This document shows, in pieces, positions 23,801 through 30,443 of a stretch of 34,613 nucleotides of DNA; within the stretch, counting starts at the first letter, position 1; each line of letters begins with the position of its first letter. Source of the stretch: Apostichopus parvimensis. Lineage: Eukaryota; Echinodermata; Holothuroidea; Aspidochirotida; Stichopodidae. Both the position numbers and the translations under genes were made by a program. The notes under the pieces are model-generated. The model had not been told where the DNA came from. It ran no database searches and saw nothing but the letters and a program-made list of their open reading frames with translations. The stretch is taken from positions 22,116-56,728 of the forward strand of contig KN889153.1 in assembly GCA_000934455.1 (NCBI GenBank), in the 5' to 3' direction.

Positions 23801-26624
23801 GGGGTTAGGGGAAGAACAAACAACATAGGTATTTCTATGTAGTTTTAAATTCATGAATCTTAATTGGCAAACTGTTTGGAAACAGAACTTTGATGATGCC
23901 GTGAATGCACATGTCGAATGTTAATATTTTGTGCAACCAAATGCCACGTAGCCTGCAGGTCGCATATAATGCAATCTCTTTTAAAGTATGTGAGTACAGT
24001 TATTTATTGGTTATTGGGATTCCCTAATAATGTGAATCATAGATATAAAAAGACAACTGCTCTGGCTTCCATGTTTACCATTTGTTTCATGTCCAAATAT
24101 CTGCCAATTGCTTTTATGAAAAGCTGTGCTGTCATCACTAGACATGCAGTCTATTCGTGAGTGATTGTTTCTGATCTTGCAAGAGTTTATTTGAAGACAA
24201 CGTTCCACAAGGCACACAACTTCTTTAGCTTTATGTGGCAAATTGGTACCCCCTCAATAGTAAACAGATGTTTATAGATTATTCAGTTTACAAGTTTTGA
24301 TCTTTTTTTCCCTTTCAGATGGCCATGTGCTTCCTTACTACGTCTGGAGCTGTGCTGCTTTTTACTTTTGGACTTACTTCACTGGGTGGTGAGGTGATGT
24401 ACCTGTTCTGGGTCTGTGCAATCTTTTTTACATTTTCGGGGAATTTTGCTCTATTCCCAACAGTAACTGCCAGGTAAGCCACTAATTTACAATAGCATGG
24501 GGTCATTCCCAAATATTTTTGATTCGTTCATACAAATTACGAATTATCAATTGGTTTTGAACTTATTAATTATTTGTTGGTTCAAAAGGAAATGATATTG
24601 TTAGTCACTTGGAACCAATGGGTTAACCATTGGTTCTTGGTTCTAATCAATTAGTTGGTTTGGACCGACTAATAATATCAATTCCTTTGAACCAACTGTT
24701 ATCAATTCATTTGAATGAATGATTGATATGTTTTGCACATTAGTGCGATTGGAAAAACACCTTTTCAATTTAAACGAATTAACCGAGTACAGTTGGTTCA
24801 ACAATTACGAATGATCAATTTGTTAGAACTTATTCTGTTGTTGGTTCAAAAGAATCGATGCGAAACAAAAATTTGAACGAATTAACTATCTAGCTTGTTC
24901 ATGGGTATTGAACCAACTACTATTAATCGCTTGGATCCAACAGTTACAAATTATCAATCTGTCTGAACGTGTCTTTTGTTCAAACGAATCGATTTCATCA
25001 GTTGCTTCAAACCTACTAAGTGGATCGAAGAAATGGTTATTGGTCCGATCCAATTAGATGGATTGAACCAACTGATTAATATTCTATCCTATCCTATCCT
25101 ATCCTATCACCTATCCTATCTCTATCACCTATCCTATCTAGAAATTGATACAAACCAATAAACGAACTAATCTTGGTTAATTAGTTTGTTAATTGGTATT
25201 GAATCAATACTTTCAATCGCTTGGAACCAACAGTTACGAATTATCAATTTGTCTGAACGTATCATTTGTTCAAATGAATCGACTTCATCACTTTGGTAAG
25301 ATGCATTATTCTTTTTTCTTTGGATTTCGTTAATAGAGCCTTTGGCATGGACCACTTTGGCCCAAACTATGGTCTATTGTTCACATCCATTACAGTAGCA
25401 TCAGTGGCAGCAGCGTTTTTAGCTACAACCATGCAGGACACCCTGGGGTGGATTGGTCTCTTCCAACTTGTCGGTGGTTTCAGCATGGTTGGTAAGTACA
25501 ATTCTATCCTACATCCTATTACATACTATCCCCTATCCTATCACTTCCCATCTCACTACCATGTCAATCATAGGTGCAGTTCCTATCCTCTCCTATCACC
25601 TATCCTATCTTCTATCCTATCACCTATCCTATCTCTTTACGTCTATCTTTACCCCTACCCATGTCTGAAGTGCATCTGGTTGGTAAGTACATAAGCATGG
25701 TGGTTAGTACAGCACCTGCCCTATCTCTATCACCTATCCTATCTCGTAACGTCTATCTTTACCCCTACCCATCTCTGAAGTGCATCTAGATGTATGTCTA
25801 ATTGGTTGGAAAGTACATAAGCATGGTTGGTTAGTACAGCTCCTGCCCTATCTCTATCACCTCTCCTATCTCTATCACCAATCCTATCTCGTAACGTCTA
25901 TCTTTACCCCTACCCATCTCTGAAGTGCATCTAGATCTATGTCTAATTGGTTGGAAAGTACATAAGCATGGTTGGTTAGTACAGCTCCTGCCCTTTCCCT
26001 ATCACCTATCTCTACCACCTATCCTATCTCCTATCCTCTACCTTTACCCCCTTATCCCCTACCCATGTCTAATTGGTTGGTAAATACATAAGCATGGTTT
26101 GTAAGTAAAGCTCCTATCCTATCGCTGTCTCCTCTGGGTTTTCTCCTATCCTATCTCATAACCCCTATCCTTACCCCCTTACCCATCTCCGTAGTGTATC
26201 TACATCTTTTGCTAGGTTGGTAAGTACAATTCACCTCCACAGTATATCTGGATCTATGTTTAATTGTCAATCATATCATCCTACACGGCTGCCTGAAGCT
26301 ACTAACGGCACTGGCCAACAAGCAACTGACACCTGTGACAGACAGGACAATTATGCCATCGTTTGTACTTAATTTGACGATAACCCTAGCCTGGAAGTGA
26401 CTGACAGATTTCATTTTCCGAGTCTAAAGATCTTGTATCCCAATCCCCACCCCCATTATCTTCTATCACTGCCAATCCCTCCCGATCTGTCCGTTTGTCC
26501 GTCTGTGTGTCGGTATACTAAACTGTAATAGATCAACACTAATACCAATCCTTTCTTTTAATTTTCAGGTCTCATCCTAACAATAGGTTTGAACGTGAAG
26601 CGGTTGGATGGCTGTAACATATGA
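2787..26624 (+). CDS. MFS transporter, OFA / monocarboxylate-porter-like (11 coding exons, 469 aa)
   Basis: Exons: 2787-2871, 3312-3379, 7086-7207, 14973-15099, 16102-16253, 19399-19522, 20721-20963, 23602-23724, 24319-24473, 25337-25491 and 26569-26624. All introns are GT-AG, the phases agree, and the sum is 1410 nt with one terminal stop. The start has a good context (A at -3, G at +4). The product is a plasma- or organelle-membrane carrier with two six-helix halves. Family evidence: helix 1 GGIMVHLTLGTFYCYGN (residues 14-30); loop 2-3 GGFLEKRIGPR (71-81); GIGIAYVPPM ending helix 4; WFPESKGLVNG (135-145) and GFGGGAF (150-156); YTPLEVIRHWPFW before helix 7; loop 8-9 GRIFWGQFADK (334-344); and HFGPNYGLLFT in exon 10. 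This block order is that of the oxalate/formate antiporter group (bacterial OxlT relatives and protist pyruvate-carrier-like proteins). A small carboxylate substrate is an inference from family; the sequence does not show it. The central loop carries an acidic-serine run (239-249). The size matches the family. Confidence 0.93.
2872..3311 (+). other. intron 1
   Basis: A 440-bp GT-AG intron with no recognisable element. Confidence 0.85.
3312..3379 (+). CDS. coding exon 2: end of helix 1 and first extracellular loop
   Basis: The acceptor is tctctcatcag ending at 3311 and the donor is cag|gtgagt. It encodes residues 29-51 (GNMAPYVASYIREYSS...), the conserved segment after helix 1 in this family. 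The exon ends in phase 0. Confidence 0.9.
3723..4575 (+). pseudogene. DIRS-like retrotransposon fragment (reverse transcriptase plus RNase H end), decayed
   Basis: Lies in intron 2. Frame 3 from about 3726 reads FRMETLNLVLPLLRKG and then DLRDAYLHI (3792-3818), the first catalytic block of DIRS-type reverse transcriptases. A frameshift follows, then frame 2 reads APRAFTRVAGAVVSYLRRRG and YLDYW (3983-3997). The second catalytic Asp of the expected YLDDW is replaced by Tyr. A stop at 4088-4090 precedes KSRLTP, which runs straight into LNMMADALSRG and DLFATYTNSKLQTFCS of the RNase H end. A further frameshift near 4310 leads to SLPWDHLEANVFPP and ILIAPFWPRRPWF. The thumb and most of RNase H are missing by deletion near 4105. 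No tyrosine recombinase or termini were identified, so the DIRS assignment rests on protein blocks. Confidence 0.82.
4576..5282 (+). other. intron 2 segment without recognised elements
   Basis: AT-rich sequence with a poly-C run at 4637-4648. Nothing recognisable lies between the DIRS-like and LINE fragments. Confidence 0.5.
5283..6300 (-). pseudogene. LINE 3' end (CR1/L2-type reverse transcriptase C-terminus), antisense, decayed
   Basis: Reading the minus strand from right to left: FHHYTNT near 6256-6239 sits where the catalytic YADDT would be and is degenerate. Next come ADIKQW...NILLLNDS, LTERLIHAF, DYCNS (about 5819-5805), QRIQNAAARLITLTKKSDHI, the HW-x-PV-type block HWFSVPQPIKFKLA in another frame, DRAFSVAAPAL, and RDSPTFENFKRQLK ending at a stop near 5411. 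The 3' end has the ggcgctatataaatgtta sequence and an ATT-rich tail (plus strand 5295-5338). Several frameshifts and stops are present. The right-hand boundary is uncertain and may extend to about 6430. It is inserted in intron 2 opposite to the gene. Confidence 0.82.
6464..6755. repeat. 16-bp minisatellite, about 17 copies
   Basis: Tandem units of accacataaaactgtt and accacataaaactatt, with occasional units one A shorter. The two variants are interspersed. Located in intron 2. Confidence 0.92.
6838..6966. repeat. short degenerate repeat around atagagtctatt
   Basis: Five imperfect copies of aaatagagtctattnaatgc separated by T-rich tracts, about 120 bp before the exon 3 acceptor. Confidence 0.7.
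7086..7207 (+). CDS. coding exon 3: helix 2, loop 2-3 motif
   Basis: The acceptor is cttttcag and the donor is ag|gtcagt. It encodes residues 52-91 plus two bases of Ser92. It contains helix 2 (AAMAVGQGAFIQVGGF) and the loop 2-3 sequence FLEKRIGPRAA, equivalent to MFS motif A (Gly-Phe-Leu-x-x-Arg-x-Gly-x-Arg). Confidence 0.92.
7208..7730 (+). other. start of intron 3, nothing recognised
   Basis: AT-rich sequence with a G-rich run at 7627-7649 just before the large minisatellite. No coding or element similarity. Confidence 0.5.
7731..9232. repeat. 42-bp minisatellite, about 35 copies
   Basis: The unit contains ttacctggcagtattagct, ttgagtctagacagc and ttgatgc. Variants include gacagtattagcatagag, agtataagc, gtcttgacagc and gtttagacagc. 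Because 42 is a multiple of 3, long open frames arise on both strands (up to 225 codons on the minus strand). These have no start context, no family similarity and lie inside intron 3, so I do not call them genes. Higher-order structure is visible: a block near 7946-8060 recurs 210 bp (five units) later, and a three-unit block near 8530 recurs near 8660. Confidence 0.95.
9233..9628 (+). other. intron 3 spacer, nothing recognised
   Basis: Unique-looking AT-rich sequence between two tandem arrays. Confidence 0.5.
9629..9821. repeat. 32/33-bp tandem repeat, six copies of two alternating types
   Basis: Units begin at 9629, 9661, 9693, 9725, 9758 and 9791. Type A has attagggcagttctcagtaa and type B has tttaggatagttctcagtaa. 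The order is A-B-A-B-B-A. The array abuts the start of the second DIRS-like remnant. Confidence 0.9.
9822..12430 (+). pseudogene. second DIRS-like retrotransposon remnant (gag-like region, RT thumb, RNase H)
   Basis: Lies in intron 3, same strand as the gene. Broken open stretches at 9830-10900 look gag-like: a basic start, an acidic stretch (about 10050-10125), then EVKNRLTCRVEQGISSLKDT and a Pro-rich part. They are followed at 11130-11190 by LLTQLGWVINREKSNL, the thumb block of DIRS-type reverse transcriptases and similar to LGWIVNK in the fragment at 3.7 kb. The first catalytic blocks are missing. RNase H traces follow: SLMGCG near 11550 and TDNKMVVAYINR at 11690-11722. The tail at 12050-12430 is GC-richer than its surroundings and includes the inverted pair ggtgtt/aacacc at 12141-12158. 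Many stops and frameshifts; ends uncertain. Confidence 0.68.
12431..14972 (+). other. rest of intron 3, no element recognised
   Basis: About 2.5 kb of AT-rich sequence. A G-rich patch lies at 14660-14700. Short open frames show no similarity I recognise. Confidence 0.5.
14973..15099 (+). CDS. coding exon 4: helices 3 and 4
   Basis: The acceptor is ttttctcatcag and the donor is cgt|gtaagt. It encodes residues 92-134, finishing with GIGIAYVPPMVCANR, the family signature at the end of helix 4. It is separated from exon 3 by the longest intron of the gene (about 7.8 kb). Confidence 0.93.
15100..16101 (+). other. intron 4
   Basis: A 1-kb GT-AG intron with a poly-C run at 16002-16012. No recognisable element. 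The antisense open frame across its 3' end is a shadow of exon 5. Confidence 0.8.
16102..16253 (+). CDS. coding exon 5: WFP motif and helix 5
   Basis: The acceptor is cattcacgcag and the donor is aa|gtaagc. It encodes residues 135-184 plus two bases. It begins WFPESKGLVNG, then AIAAGFGGGAF, the most diagnostic block of the OFA/MCT-like group. It ends in a hydrophilic loop (NPDNIKPNHTLHFDDHIE), which contains an NHT sequon. Confidence 0.94.
16254..19398 (+). other. intron 5
   Basis: A 3.1-kb intron. It has a short CA run at 16935-16950 and C-rich patches near 18975-18995. Minus-strand open frames at 17798-18209 (about 85-90 codons) have an ordinary amino-acid mix and could be a decayed element, but I recognise no motif. 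Confidence 0.6.
19399..19522 (+). CDS. coding exon 6: helix 6
   Basis: The acceptor is ttttctcccag and the donor is cag|gtataa. It encodes residues 185-226: a loop (YYDQPSLLKRVP) and helix 6 (LLQAGIFLLMQIIGVCLI), finishing with SNPPRPQQ, where the central cytoplasmic loop begins. Confidence 0.92.
19523..20720 (+). repeat. intron 6 with an unresolved G-rich tandem repeat and assembly gap
   Basis: A GT run and a G run at 19578-19609 lead into a gggtagggagaaaagttgtg unit. Ns fill 19667-20398 (732 bases). The same kind of unit (gtagggagagaagttgtgta, tgtgtagtgatgta) resumes after the gap to about 20560. The gap therefore lies inside a minisatellite. Confidence 0.85.
20721..20963 (+). CDS. coding exon 7: central acidic loop and helix 7
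   Basis: The acceptor is ctctttgcag and the donor is aag|gtaggt; both ends are phase 0. It encodes residues 227-307. The first two thirds is the cytoplasmic loop, with SDDEDDDSSSEE around 238-249, a plausible casein-kinase-2-type phosphorylation cluster (inference). Then comes YTPLEVIRHWPFWILWF and helix 7. Confidence 0.93.
20964..21530 (+). other. start of intron 7, nothing recognised
   Basis: AT-rich intron sequence without identifiable elements. Confidence 0.5.
21530..23527. repeat. 43-bp minisatellite, about 23 copies, split by the hAT-like element
   Basis: The unit contains accgattaatctgtaattt, gtgtaagcaatcaccata and tgtagt. Degenerate units lie at 21530-21595 and 22544-22970. Units from about 22980 to 23527 are nearly identical. 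The array stops about 75 bp before the exon 8 acceptor. Confidence 0.92.
21596..22535. mobile_element. non-autonomous hAT-like DNA transposon, 940 bp
   Basis: The left end aggtgcagatagtcg and the inverted right end tagtgctgatagtcg match at 12 of 15 positions. The right end fits the hAT terminal pattern (T/C-A-G-N-G). Flanking 8-bp sequences cagcatag (21588-21595) and caacatag (22536-22543) differ at one position, as expected of an old hAT target duplication. Subterminal copies of gattaatcg, gattactcgactac and attaatcgactac near both ends resemble transposase-binding repeats. No transposase frame is present. It sits within the 43-bp minisatellite of intron 7. Confidence 0.65.
23602..23724 (+). 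CDS. coding exon 8: helix 8 and second loop motif
   Basis: The acceptor is atctcccgcag and the donor is aag|gtcaga; both ends are phase 0. It encodes residues 308-348, including FNAFGRIFWGQFADKASYK. That loop 8-9 sequence is the C-terminal-half counterpart of the exon 3 motif, with the expected Gly-Arg, Gly and Asp-Lys. Confidence 0.93.
23725..24318 (+). other. intron 8
   Basis: A 594-bp GT-AG intron with a G run at 23794-23803. No recognisable element. Confidence 0.85.
24319..24473 (+). CDS. coding exon 9: helices 9 and 10
   Basis: The acceptor is ttttccctttcag and the donor is ag|gtaagc. It encodes residues 349-399 plus two bases of Arg400. It holds two strongly hydrophobic stretches (TTSGAVLLFTFGL and MYLFWVCAIFFTFSGNFALF) and ends PTVTA-R. 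Confidence 0.92.
24525..25290. repeat. degenerate repeats in intron 9 around ttgaaccaac / ttggttcaa
   Basis: A segment at 24928-25004 recurs at 25215-25290 (offset about 287), with shared blocks such as aattatcaat, tgtctgaacgt and ttgttcaaa. Related but more diverged pieces occupy 24525-24900. Many copies of ggttcaa and its complement make the region rich in imperfect inverted repeats. Confidence 0.75.
25081..25135. repeat. tatcc microsatellite
   Basis: Tandem tatcc units with ctatcac interruptions in intron 9. The same simple sequence is abundant in intron 10. Confidence 0.9.
25337..25491 (+). CDS. coding exon 10: helix 11 and start of helix 12
   Basis: The acceptor is ggatttcgttaatag and the donor is g|gtaagt. 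It encodes residues 400-451 plus one base, including FGMDHFGPNYGLLFT, the conserved run before helix 11. Sequence resembling the last bases of this exon and its donor recurs several times in the following intron. Confidence 0.92.
25492..26230. repeat. intron 10 tandem repeat carrying splice-donor-like copies
   Basis: Units of about 125-145 bp contain a tatcc/ctatcac simple part, a segment with acgtctatctttacccctac, gaagtgcatct, and agcatggttgg followed by gtaagtac or a mutated form. The last part resembles the end of exon 10 and its donor (agcatggttg|gtaagtac). Intact GTAAGT copies lie at 25492 (the true donor), 25683, 26101 and 26220. Confidence 0.8.
26569..26624 (+). CDS. coding exon 11: end of helix 12, C-terminus and stop
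   Basis: The acceptor is ttaattttcag. It encodes residues 452-469 (GLILTIGLNVKRLDGCNI) and TGA at 26622-26624. It completes helix 12 and leaves a cytoplasmic tail of only about ten residues. The phase fits exon 10 (phase 1). It is short, but the acceptor, the frame and the helix ending make it credible. Confidence 0.82.
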
Positions 26625-26814
26625 GGATGAGATAGCCATGAAGAAGACAAGTCCATCCTTACAATCGATACTATTGTTGCCCGACGTTGAATAGTTTTAA
26701 AAATTTGATGTAGAATACATTTTTTTCCTGTCAGGCAAAATATTGTCTATTGAAGCCTTTCCTGTACTAGAAGGCTTTTCCAAGCTCTTCAGCACCACCC
26801 ACCACATCAAAATA

Positions 26815-27512
26815 GAGTGTGCAGTACCACATCAACACAGGCTGTTCAGCACCACATCAAAACAGACTGTTCAGTACCACATCAAACAAATTGTTCAGTA
26901 ACCACATCAAAACAGGCTGTTCAGCACCACATCAACTCAGGCTGTGCAGCACCACATCAACAAAGGCTGTTCAGTACCACATCAACACAGGCTGTTCAGT
27001 ACCACATCAAAACAGACTGTTCAGTACCACATCAACACAGGCTGTTCAGTACCACATCAACACAGGCTGTTCAGCACCACATTAACAAAGGCTGTTCAGC
27101 ACCACATCAACACAGGCTGTTCAGCACCACATCAACACAGGCTGTTCAGCAGCACATGAACAAAGGCTGTTCAGCACCACATCAACACAGGCTGTTCAGC
27201 ACCACATTAACAAAGGCTGTTCAGCACCACATCAACACAGGCTGTTCAGCACCACATCAAAACAGGCTGTTCAGCAGCACATGAACAAAGGCTGTTCAGC
27301 AGCACATGAACACAGGCTGTTCAGCACCACATCAACAAAGGCTGTTCAGCACCACATCAACACAGGCTGTTCAGCACCACATCAAAACAGACTGTCCAGC
27401 ACCACATCAACACAGGCTGTTCAGCACCACATCAACACAGGCTGTTCAGCAGCACATCAACACAGGCTGTTCAGCACCACATCAACACAGCACCACATCA
27501 AAACATACTGTT
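26815..27512. repeat. 25-bp minisatellite, about 27 copies
   Basis: The unit is built from ttcagcaccacatcaacac and aggctg. Variants include aaaggctg, aacagactg, cagtaccac and cagcagcacatgaac. Since 25 is not a multiple of 3, each reading frame cycles through all three phases and gives a 25-residue peptide period. The frames stay open up to 155 codons but look like repeat by-products. Lies in the probable 3'UTR. Confidence 0.93.
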
Positions 27513-28015
27513 CCAGCAGTATGACAACAAAAGTTTGACACTCGTTCTTACGAAAAATTCTCATTTTGGTTTTAACACATTCATCCAGCATATGTCACCA
27601 AATTGTTTGTTTCAATCATAGTTTTGCAAACTTTGGTTCTACTTTTCTTAAGGGTGTGCTGGACAGCCTGTATTTAATATCTTTAAATATGTAATATGTA
27701 ATTACAAGTTTTATTATTTTTGAGTAGTTTCTGAAAAATGTATTCTTTAATTTTCTGGAAAAGAAGAAAGAAATGTTTGGCCTGAACAGGATGACCAGAT
27801 CCCAGTCACATTTTCTGCTGATCTTTTGGTGGTTGGCATTTCAGCAAATTACAGCACACTGGAGAATAACTTTTTTTTTTTTACTCTGGTAATCATGACA
27901 GGAAGGTTTCCCATATGAAACATTTTATGAATCTATCAACATCTCTTGCCAATGTTGTCAGAATGATATCAACTCAGTACAGCCATTTTAAAAGTGGGCC
28001 CAGAGCCGGGTAGCG
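27513..28015 (+). other. unique part of the probable 3'UTR
   Basis: AT-rich sequence with a T run at 27871-27882. No coding similarity and no AATAAA. Confidence 0.5.
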
Positions 28016-28585
28016 GCAATAAATATAATAAATAAAATCGATGAGTTGATCTCACTGTTGTTGTTTAATACTAACTTTCAGTCCATGTGCAATCAAATCC
28101 TTACCGTAACCTTCAATCTCTCTGTGCCAGAAGGCACACAAGTCCCGGACAGCAATCCTCCATTGGGTTCGGTTTGCAGCTGCGTAGCGTGCAGAGTTCC
28201 ATGTACTCCAGCCTGCGCAGTTCCGCTCCACCTCCACCATTCGTCGCCAGGTGGTTTTCGGGCGGCCTCTTTTCCTTCTTCCTTCAGGTGTCCATCCGAG
28301 GGCCACAGCACAGTCATCGTTTTTGTCTTTCCTCAGCACATGGCCGATCCATTTCCATCTCCTCACCTCCTCGCTGATCTTCTCTGCCCCTGCCATCTCT
28401 AGAACTGTCTTATTTGAGACATGCTGTTACCATCTGATCTTGTAAATCCTCCTTAGACATTTGGTCTGGAAGATGTCAAGTTTCTTTTCCTCTCCTTTTG
28501 TCAGTTTCCAGGTCTCGCATCCGTAAAGAAGGACTGACAAGACAAGGCTCATGAAAAGGGAGGCTTTTGTCAAATCCGTTCATCA
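28016..28585 (-). pseudogene. LINE 3' end (RTE/CR1-type reverse transcriptase C-terminus), antisense
   Basis: The minus strand from about 28580 reads LTKASLFMSLVLSVLLYGCE, TWKLTKGEEKKLDIFQTK and CLRRIYKIRW, then a stop, then KISEEVRRWKWIGHVLRKD, GWTPEGRRKRGRPKTTWRR and RIAVRDLCAFW. These are the well-known C-terminal blocks of many invertebrate non-LTR reverse transcriptases (LYG-E-W, WIGHVLR, RGRPK-TWRR). The A/T-rich tail (plus strand 28018-28038) is the 3' end of the element. It is truncated at the 5' side, with one in-frame stop. Confidence 0.88.
28018..28062 (+). promoter_or_regulatory. candidate polyadenylation signals
   Basis: Three AATAAA hexamers occur at 28018, 28027 and 28031. They are followed by a GT-rich stretch (tgttgttgttt, about 28050-28062) at the spacing of a downstream element. 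They are the first canonical signals after the stop codon, and they coincide with the A/T-rich 3' tail of an antisense LINE. Confidence 0.5.
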
Positions 28586-28659
28586 TTAATCATTTTTGGT
28601 TTCGATGATAACCGTATTACCTATGCATTCATGCAGGCGGAGAGTGTTCTGTGTGTGTG

Positions 28660-29215
28660 TGACGCCGCGCTTGTAAACACGATATCTCAAGAAAGGAAGC
28701 TTGGACCAATCTAATATTTGGTGTATATGAGTACCACATTGAGTAGAAGTACCCTATTGTTTTGTGGGGAGGTTGGAGGTCATTTAGAGCCACCAGGGGC
28801 CAAATAGTGAAAACCTTGTAACACGATATCTCAAGGAGGTAAGCTTGGATTAATCTCATATTTCGTGATAAGATAGACCACATTTAGGACCAAAAGCCTA
28901 TAGTTTTTTGTAGAGGTCAAAGGTCAGTTAGGGTCACCAGGGGTCAAATTGTGTAAACCTTGTAAACACGATATCACAAAAAGGACGTGTAAAGAGGTAC
29001 CACATTGAGTTCAAGATCCCTAATGTTTTTGGTGGAGGTCCAAGTCCATTTGGGGTCACTAGAGGTCAAATTGTGAAAACTTTGTAAAACGATAACTCAA
29101 GAAGGGAAGGTTGGATTAATATCATTTAGTATGTAGTTGGTACATGTTCAGTGCAAGATTTTATTGAGGTCAAAGGTCATTTGGAATCACTAGACGCCAA
29201 ATTGTGGAAACTTTC
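28660..29215. repeat. about 145-bp repeat, four tandem copies, with AGGTCA-type half-sites
   Basis: Anchors cacgatatctcaag / cacgatatcacaa / acgataactcaag occur at 28678, 28822, 28967 and 29089. Between them are gaagcttgga, ccacattgag, and a block with aggtcaaaggtca and gggtcaccaggggtca. Small open frames on both strands are by-products. Confidence 0.85.
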
Positions 29216-30356
29216 TTTTATAAGCTACCGCATCTCCCACCGACCAGCCTATCAGATAACATGTGTGTTATGCCTCATACGAATAGGAGGCTATTGTCAA
29301 TTGGGAATGAGCTTATGGGCATCCGTAGAACTTAAAACTGAAAATTCGAACAAAATTGCATTTATTCAACGTGCCGCTCGAAGGCTTACTTTGCGTGCAA
29401 AAAGTGTACGTACTCTTTGTAGTACAGGGGTTCTATTGGACATTTTCTGTCGTATTTATTTCAGGTTGGATGTAGTTTCGATGTGACCAGGCAGCGTTTA
29501 TGAAACTTACCAGTTCGTCTAGTTAGATTTTTTACTATGACCAGTGCGAAATAATTGTGTAAAACGGTCTTAGTTGGCAGTGAGTTCATGAGCTATTGTC
29601 TGGATCGGCTGTTGATCTCAATTTGAGTAATTTCTTCCAGCAGTTTCAGCATAGATAGTCCTTAAAAGTAACGTTCGACTTTCGTCACGTTTATGATTAT
29701 GGGACACCTTTAACAAACCTGGCTAGGCCTGTGAGCAATTTTATGTTGTCTAGGCCAGCAACGGTTGGCAAGAATAGGGTTCGTTAACACAAAAACGTGA
29801 AGAATACCAGTCAGAATACCAAAACACTTAAAGGCATTGAAGACTCGCCCCAAACCGCGTGCCGCGCACTGAAAAAGTTAACTTTCCGTTGCTTGCAAGT
29901 GAAGTTTTTCTCTTGTCGCTACAACATGCAGACAGTATCTTTAGCTGGACCTGAGATGTCCATCGCTGTATCGTTAGTACACTACTGTGGGTATTGACCG
30001 CAGCTGTTTGTACTGAGGTACACCAGTGTCTAATTACCGAAGGTAGCAAGCTGTGTGTGTATTTTCTGGGATCGATGGTGGTGTGTAACACTTCTGTTAC
30101 ACCTCATTCGAACTAGGTCAGATTGCTGGCATAAGAGGTTTCTTTTTGCGCGAGTCTTCACACCCTTTAAGTGCTGTTTAACTGTAATAGTAAACACATT
30201 GTCTAAGGTTCAAACCCCAGTAGGTGATATTTTAATATTCTGTCTTTCCTCCTTCCAATCTCCACCAAAGATATAATTTTGATTTTTCTGCTCTTTTCCG
30301 CCTTCCATTCACTCCTTGAACATCACCCTCCATTCCATTTTTGAAGAAAAATTTAC
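29216..30356. other. intergenic stretch, nothing recognised
   Basis: Several short open frames without recognisable motifs or splice-linked structure. A B-box-like ggttcaaacccc at about 30208 lacks a convincing A box. Confidence 0.5.
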
Positions 30357-30443
30357 GATTAAAGCATTGAACACTTATCGCTTAGCATGCAACTTCCGAG
30401 GAACAACACAAAACCGGAAAACATTTATGAATAACAAGGGTTT
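30357..30443. repeat. diverged direct copy of the palindrome arm
   Basis: The stretch aacttccgaggaacaacac and the following gaaaacatttatgaataac resemble aactttcgaggaacaatag and gaaaaacttttaggacgaac of the adjacent palindrome. Confidence 0.6.

Larger units (their letters stand above)
26625..28050 (+). other. probable 3'UTR of the transporter gene
   Basis: I found no AATAAA between the stop codon and about 28018. The transcript therefore probably runs through the 25-bp minisatellite (26815-27510) to the AATAAA cluster at 28018-28036. A weaker, non-canonical site earlier cannot be excluded. Confidence 0.5.

Noticed and set aside
26817-27538. 155- and 88-codon His/Ser/Gln-rich repeat frames
   Set aside because: All three frames stay open simply because the 25-bp unit lacks stop codons in every phase. 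They lie downstream of the transporter stop codon.
30195-30225. B-box-like ggttcaaacccc suggesting a tRNA
   Set aside because: No A box at the right distance and no cloverleaf pairing.
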